Source of the DNA: an uncultured Planctomycetaceae bacterium
GTDB lineage: Bacteria > Planctomycetota > Planctomycetia > Pirellulales > Pirellulaceae
DNA: 8,179 nucleotides
NCBI GenBank assembly: GCA_937967665.1
Contig: CALBSZ010000457.1
Location: 1 to 8,179 of the forward strand
Reading direction: 5' to 3'
The notes below the pieces were generated by a model. That model saw only the letters and a program-made list of their open reading frames with translations, was not told the origin of the DNA and did no database searches. This document shows positions 1-6,500 of this stretch, in pieces. A program made the translations under genes and the position numbers. Each line of letters starts with the position of its first letter. The first letter of the stretch is position 1.

Positions 1-118
1 CCAGCGTGGCTAACAATTGCCGCTCTTCCATCGATTCCAGCAGCAGGCGTCGGCGTGCTTCTTGTCGATGTTGACGCGTTCGTTTTCTGGGTACGGACAA
101 TCGCGATAAGCTCTTCAT
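1..118 (-). CDS. N-terminus of a second large planctomycete surface protein, 3'-partial
   Basis: An ATG at 118-116 opens a frame that runs off the left window edge after 39 codons. The visible protein begins MKSLSRLSVPRKR, continues through a very basic stretch, and reaches the motif LLLESMEERQLLA at residues 25-37. A basic segment followed by LExxExRxLLA is the characteristic leader of giant planctomycetal extracellular proteins (related to what is annotated as the LEPR-XLL type). I therefore read this as the start of another exported multi-domain protein. A GAGG at 131-134 lies 12 nt before the ATG, rather far for a ribosome binding site, but planctomycete genes often lack good ones. The gene follows the large gene in the same orientation after a spacer of about 455 bp, so the two may be paralogues or one locus. 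Only the leader is visible, so the body of the protein is unknown. Confidence 0.8.
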   Translation of the reverse strand, partial: MKSLSRLSVPRKRTRQHRQEARRRLLLESMEERQLLATL

Positions 119-548
119 GGTGGCGGTGAACCTCGTAGGATTTCGTGCTCGTGGTATGCGCAGACTCAGGATTTCACCCAAACCGCTGGCGTCGGCTCAG
201 GCCTCGTACGAATGCCCTGTCTCTGCTTCCAAGAGTTGTGTCAATCGCGAACACAGAATCCGGCAAAAAAAACGCCGCCGGTCGCTCGTTCGCCCCAACA
301 TCGCGCGAATGCGCTTTATGCCTCGTTTACGTGTTGGTCCAATTGTTACAGTATGATAAACGATAACGGGAACGGGAAGAAAAAAGATAGTTTTTTTGCC
401 CGGCAGCAGAAAAATCGTGGGGGCACTGTGGGGAAAGTCCGTAGTGGTAAGGAGTTGAGTCCGGCCAGAGGGAAGGGGACAGCCAGGTCCGATGAGGCAG
501 CGCGCGTCACAATCTGCCGCCGCAAATCTTGCGGTTTGGAAGGCAATT
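119..548. other. Intergenic spacer between the two giant-protein genes
   Basis: I find no convincing gene here. The overlapping short frames on both strands encode Arg- or Phe-rich low-quality peptides. Base composition is less GC-biased than the coding DNA, with an A6 and T7 pair at 380-397 inside an imperfect inverted repeat (374-401), an A8 run at 265-272 and a tandem AACGGG pair at 365-376. On the minus strand TTGACA occurs at 244-239, without a recognisable -10 box at 16-18 nt. The promoter of the downstream gene probably lies here, but I cannot locate it. Confidence 0.5.
520..534 (-). other. Second small hairpin downstream of the large gene
   Basis: CCGCAA and TTGCGG form a perfect 6-bp stem with a 3-nt loop, 14 nt beyond the first hairpin. 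On the plus strand it is followed by TTT; on the minus strand there is no T-run. Two closely spaced hairpins after a stop suggest a 3'-end structure, but stems this short also occur by chance in GC-rich DNA. Confidence 0.25.
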
Positions 549-574
549 CCCGCGATATTCGCTCGGCTCGCGGG
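549..574 (-). terminator. Inverted repeat immediately after the stop codon
   Basis: On the minus strand CCCGCGA and TCGCGGG form a perfect 7-bp stem with a 12-nt loop, starting directly at the base after the TGA. No T-run follows it, so it is not a canonical intrinsic terminator. It may be a 3'-end stabilising hairpin or part of a U-tract-less terminator. Only the pairing is seen; the role is a guess. Confidence 0.35.
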
Positions 575-3500
575 TCAGACATGCTGGACTTCGTCTTCGC
601 CGCGGATGCCAAAGGTCAGGTCGGTGCCATGGGCAAGCAGCAGATCGCGCCCGACGCCGCCGTTCAGGCCGTCCACGACAGCAGCGTCGTCGGTCAGCGA
701 ATTGAGCCCCGTGCCGTCGCCCACACCGATGCCGGTGTACACGTTGGTCGCACGCGTCTCGAAGCTATGTGTTCCGGACCACTCCGCCAGCAGGGCCCGT
801 AATTGCGCCTCCGATACTGCCAGGACCCCGCCCCCCAGGACGTCGTCGTCGTCGTTCCCCTGCACATCGTCGCCACCGGACCCGCCCAGGACGATGTCGC
901 GGCCCTGGCGGCCGAACAGGCGATCGTCCCCCGCGTCGCCCAGGATAATGTCGTTGCCGCTGCCGCCGCTGGCCGTGTCTTGTCCGTCGCCGCCGCGCAG
1001 GAAGTCGTCGCCCGTGTCGCCGGCGATCAGGTCATTGCCGCCGCCGCCATCGATGTAATCATCTCCAGCGCGGCCTAACAGTTCGTCATTTCCATTGCCG
1101 GCCGTGATTGTGTCGTCGCCGGCGCCGCCATCGACTCCGTTGTCCCCGTCCCCCGCGTCGATGGTATCGTTGCCATTGCCGCTGATGATGATGTCATCGC
1201 CGAACGTTGTCACAATCACGTCGTCGCAACCGCTGCTGGCGATGTAGTTGTCACCGCCTCCGGCGTCGATATCACCGCAAATGCGATTGGAAGCAATCGT
1301 GATCTGATCGGGGCCGTCTCCCGTGATGATGCGGACAATACCGGTCGTCGGATAGAACGGGCCGTAGCCAATATCGTTACGCAGGACCAACTGGCCGCCG
1401 CCAGTGGTGTCGGTGATGATGATGCGATTGCTGCCGTCCAGCGAATCGGGTACCAGCAGGTTGCCGCTGGCGTCGATGCGCGGGTCGTTGGTCACATTCA
1501 CGGTGGTCGTTACATTGGCGGTCGTTTCGTCGTCCGTTACCGAGAGGGTCACCGTATACAGCCCCAGCGCGTTGTATTCGTGGATTCGCGCCACCGGTGC
1601 CGCCGTGTGGCAGTTCCCTAGATTTTCCGACGGGCTGCCGTCGCCCCAGTTGACGGAGCAACTGAGGTTCGCTCGATCATCCGCCGACACGTCGTTGCCC
1701 GAGAATTCGAAATGCAATGTTTCCGAAGGCGACGCGGTACTCGGACCACTGATCGTCCCGGTCGGCGCGACATTGGTGACATTGATCGCAAATGTCTGCG
1801 ACGCAGTACCGGCCGTTGGACTCGCATTGTCGCTGGCCTGAACGGTGATCGTGTGACTAATCCCGCTATTGCCGATATCGATCAGGCTGCTGTCGGCCAC
1901 GCGGACGACGCCCGTGGACGCATCGATCTTGAAGCCGCCGCCCGACGTATCGGACGTGATGCTGTAGACCACACCCGCACCGCCGGCGGTCCCGTTGGGA
2001 TCGGCGGCCGCGGCGGTCACGCCCACCGTCGTATCGACGGCCGCCGCTTCGGAAACGGCATTTGTGCTGTTGTCGCTGTCCACGGGAGTCGTGGGGGAAA
2101 CGTTCGTCACGGCGATACTGAACGTGCCCGAATTCGTAGCGCCCAAGGCATCGCGTACCTCGACGGTAATCGAATGGCTGGCCGCATCCTCGTAATTCAA
2201 CAGCGTGGCATCGGCGACGGTGACCATGCCGGAAGTACTGTCGATCTTGAATCGCCCGCCGGCGTCGTCCGCGAGCGAGTAGGTCAACGTATCGCCGTTA
2301 TCCACGTCACTCGACGTTCCCGTAATGCCCACCGGATCATCATTTGCGGCATCTTCGCCAATCGTATTCGTGGCATTATCGCCATCGGTCACCGCTGACG
2401 GCGCATCATTGACGCCGGTAATGGTGATCGACACGTTACCACTCTGCCCATCGGAGTTCGTGTAGGAGAACGTGTCGGTCGCCGTCACTCCTTGTGGCAG
2501 CGATTCGAATTGAGCATTTGGATCGTACAACACATCAGCGCCGCCGTTGGTGATCGCAACCGATCCACCCGCGCCTCCATCGGTGTTTTCCGTTACGCTC
2601 GTGATGGTCGACTGCAGCGCAAAGATCTGCACGTTGTCGATCAAGCCCGTCTGATCGCCACCGTTCGTAGCGCTGGAAATCGTCAGCAGTTCGGAAGTTG
2701 CCGTGGCGACGAACGTCAGGCTGGCGGTGCGGTACGGATTGGAACCACCAACCGGATTGTTGTTCGGGTCCGTGAACGTCTGACCAGCCATGGTGGCGGT
2801 GACTGTTGTGCCCCCGCCATTGGTCGATCGTTCGTTGTAGTCAAACGCCAGTTCGTACAGCTGGCCCACGGTCAAACCGGTTACCGTCTGTGACAGCGAT
2901 CCGATGTTTTGAATAAAGGCCACGTTGGTGGAATTATCTCCATTGTCCCGGAAGGGAGCACCGGCCCCGTTGCCGGGATTAATGCCGCCGTTGCCAGCGG
3001 TTGCCGTATAAGTCCAGCCGGTGATGCTGCTTGGGTTACTGCCTCCGCCCAGGTATCCGGGAAAGCTAACGAACGCGGACGCATTTGCTTCAAAGTCGCC
3101 GTTGGCAACCGCCCCCGGCACCAACGTCCGATTCGCTGGAACGGCTAACGCGGAATCATTCGCTAGCACGTCGACCGTCGCCGCCGGCCCATCTTCGCTG
3201 ATGGACGCCGTATCGTCGACCGGATCGGAGATCCCGGCAACCGTAATTGTCACGGTCCCGCTTTCCGTCATGGAAGTCATCGTGTTCCGCGCCACGTAAT
3301 CGAACGTCTGAACGCTGCTGTAACCCGCTGCCAGTCCTTGCAGGGCCGTGGAGCCAGTCGGGTCAAACGTGAGCGATTGATTGCCGGCATCGATGGATAC
3401 GGAACCTTCGGCGGGCTGGGTGACCGAAAGGATTTCCAACTCACCCAGCGCACCCAGGCCGCCATCGACTTCGTCGTTGCCCAGCACCATCAGCGAAATA

Positions 3501-6500
3501 GTGCTGTCTTCGTCTGTCGAATCACTGTCGTCGCCGGCGCCCATGACGGCCACTTCGTTGGACAGGCCGTACAGGTGCCAGGAATTGTTGTTGTTGAGTT
3601 GCGTGACCGTAATGACCAGGTCTTCGCCGCTTACCGCTGTAAAGCGGTAGTTCAGGAAGTAGGCATCATTGGCATTGGGCATGCCGACACTGGTCGCATC
3701 GTCTTCGCTGACGGTGACTGAATCCGCAATCGGTCCGGCGCCATCGGGATCGAATTCCAGGGTGGCCACGCGATTGGGGCTGGGGCCCCACTGGCGGACA
3801 TAGATCCTGGTGTCGTACGTGGTCCCCGCCGTCAGGCCGCTCATCGTCCACGTCGTGGTCCCGCCGGGAGTGTTGCCGCCGTTATAGTACATGTCGGTCA
3901 GCAGGTTGACTAACGCGCCGCTCACGTTGTGGTCGGGGTTGCCGGGGTGATCGTTGGCCGAACCGGAATCCACCGCGCGATTGAAATTCAAAGTCCCGTT
4001 AGCAGCGTTGTTGTAGGCTGCGAACGGAACGCCGTTGATCGTTGCGCCTGGTGTACCCAGGCCGAAGTCCAGATTGTGCGTGTAGGTCTTCGCTGGATGG
4101 ATTCCCGAATCGGCATCGTCGGTGATCAGTGAAAAGCTGAACGGATTGGGAGGCGTGCTGAAGTTCCAGGTCGTATTGTCCGCGATGCCTGCGAAATCGT
4201 TGTTCGCCAGATCTTTAAAGGCACCGGCATCGACGTTGACGTAATAGCTTCTGCCATAGGCCAGGTCGCTGGGCAGGTCAATGGTCACCGTCGCTCCGCT
4301 TATGGAAACGGCAACTGAATTCACATCGATCGTCTCCACGGTGCCATCGGTAATCAGATCCTTGAGCACGATGTTGCCGTTGCCCGCGACGATGTCTTCG
4401 TCAAACGTCACAGTCAGGTCGGTGTCCAACTGGAACACCGTCGCCTCGTCGACGGGACTGAGCGCGGCAATCGTGGGTGGCGTGGTATCGGGAACACCCG
4501 TGATGAAGTTCCAGGTGGTATTGTCGGCGATGCCGGCATAGTCATTCCCCGCAAAATCCTCGAAGACACTCGCGTCGATCTGTACGTAGTACGACGTACT
4601 GGCATTCAGCGTTGTCGTCGGATTGATCGTTACCACGGTGCCGTTGATGGTCACGTTGGCCGCTGCCACGTCGATGGTCTCCACCGTCGCGCCACCCGAT
4701 TCCAGGATCACAATATTACCGCTGCCCTTAAACACATTCTCGTCGAAAGTCATAATCAGATTGGCGTTGGGCGAGACACCCGTCGCGTCGTCGGCGGGGT
4801 TGAACGTATTTACGCTCGGCGCCGTGATATCCACTTCTTCGTTCGTTAAACCGTAAAGGTGATACGTCCCGACGGCAGCTCGGTCAATGTTGACGGTGAG
4901 CGTCGTGACGCCAGGAGCAAGGACATAGTCGTAGGTCAGTGCGAAGACCTGGTTGGCAGATCCTAAACTGGGATCGGGTTCATCGGCATTATCCGCATCG
5001 AAATGGCCGGTATGTTCGGCGCCGGCGACCCCGTCGATATCGAAACCGATATCCTGATCGCGATCCCCGCCCCACTGCCGATTGTAAAGCCGGAACTGGT
5101 ACGGAATGCCGGGTGTCAGCCCGGTCAGCGTGATGACGGTATTCGGGTCGTCATAGGTGAAGTCCGCCAGCAGGTCGTGAATCTGCTCCCCAGTAAACGA
5201 AGCCGGAATGTTGCCGAGATTACCTCCGTTGTGATTTGTGGGAATCGAACTCGTACACGTGCCAACGGTCTGCGACGCGGTCGGGCAGGGGAGAGCCCTC
5301 GGGGCGGCTCGGGGAGACGAACGACGCACGCCGTTGATGTTGGCCACCGGGTGCATTGTCGTGTTGCCACCAAAGTCCACGGCATGCGTATAGGTCTTGT
5401 TACTGTTGATCCCGGAATCCGCATCGCCGGTGATCGGCAAATGAGAAATCGGATTCAGCGGCACGGCAAAATTCCAGGTGGTCGTGTTGCTGATGCCCGC
5501 GTAAGCATTTCCCGCCAAGTCGCGAATGGCGTCATTGGCAATCTGGACATAGAAAGCCGTGTCATCCGCCAAATCGTTGGTGGGATCGATCGTCACTTGT
5601 GTACCGTTAAAGGTGACATTGCCCGACGTCACGGGGATCGTTTCAACGACACTTCCACCCGCTTCGTAGATCACGATGTTACCGGCATTCGCCTGTACGT
5701 CTTCATCGAAAGTAATCACCAGGTTGGCGTCTTCTTCAACATCGGTGGCGTCATCCGCCGGACTCAAGGTCGCAACCGTGGGCGGGGTTGTATCCGGCGC
5801 CGCGGCCGTAGTGAAATTCCACGTGGAATTATCCGCGATGCCGGCGAACTCATTGCCTTCGAAATCTTCGATCGCGCCGGCATCGATTTGCACGTAATAG
5901 CCGGTGCTAGTGGATAGCGTGGTCGCGGGGTTGATCGTGACCATGGCTCCTGCAATCGTCACCTCGCTGCTGGTCACCGGAATGACTTCGACGATTGCAT
6001 CGCCGACGGACTCTCTGATGGTGATATTCCCCGTACCCTTGGTTACGTCTTCGTCAAAGGTGACTTCCAGGTTCTGCGACGTTGTCACCCCGGTAGCGTT
6101 ATCGGCGGGATTCAACGTGTCGATACTTGGGGGCGTCGTGTCGATGACTTCATTGGTTAGCCCATACAGGTGGTACGTGCTCGCTGTTACCGCGTCGATG
6201 TTGACGGTCAGTGTGGTGACGCCGGCGGGAAGTGTGTATTCGTAGGTGAAGGCGTACACTTGCGTCGCGGTCGCGAAACTCGGGTCGGGTGCGCTGGCAT
6301 CGTCCTCACTGAACCTGGCACGATGTTCCGATCCCGTGACGCCATCGGTATCGAACCGGATGAGCTGCGCGCGGGTACCCGCGTTCCATTGCCGGTTATA
6401 CAACTTGAACCGGTAGGGTGTGTCCGGAGTGAGCCCGGTCAGTTTGATCACGCCGGTGACATCGTTGTAGATCATGTCCCCCACCAAGGCCTCCATGCCG

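Noticed and set aside
239..244. TTGACA promoter box on the minus strand
   Set aside because: No TATAAT-like sequence at 16-18 nt spacing; a single hexamer match is not enough.
260..281. CCGGC...GCCGG inverted repeat around an A8 run as a terminator
   Set aside because: On either strand the homopolymer is in the loop, not after the stem, so it does not fit an intrinsic terminator.
420..500. RNase P-like 'GGGGAAAGTCCG' stretch
   Set aside because: It resembles the short conserved GAGGAAAGTCC element by chance; none of the other conserved RNase P RNA regions is nearby.
346..612. 88-codon minus-strand frame overlapping the end of the large gene
   Set aside because: Its start lies inside the large gene in another frame, and its C-terminus is just the translated T-tract region (Phe-rich). 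No family features.
212..802. 196-codon plus-strand open frame
   Set aside because: It overlaps the RTX end of the large gene antisense, encodes a composition-driven Arg/Ala/Gly peptide with no domain pattern, and has no ribosome binding site.
833..1264. Calling the gene a hemolysin or toxin because of its RTX units
   Set aside because: RTX units only indicate calcium-binding beta-roll structure. No pore-forming or enzymatic region, activating acyltransferase or secretion genes are visible.
5003..5917. 304-codon plus-strand open frame
   Set aside because: It is an antisense shadow of the repeats: Arg/Gly/Val-rich and lying entirely opposite well-supported B and C modules. Similar shadows occur opposite other modules, for example 7406-8125.
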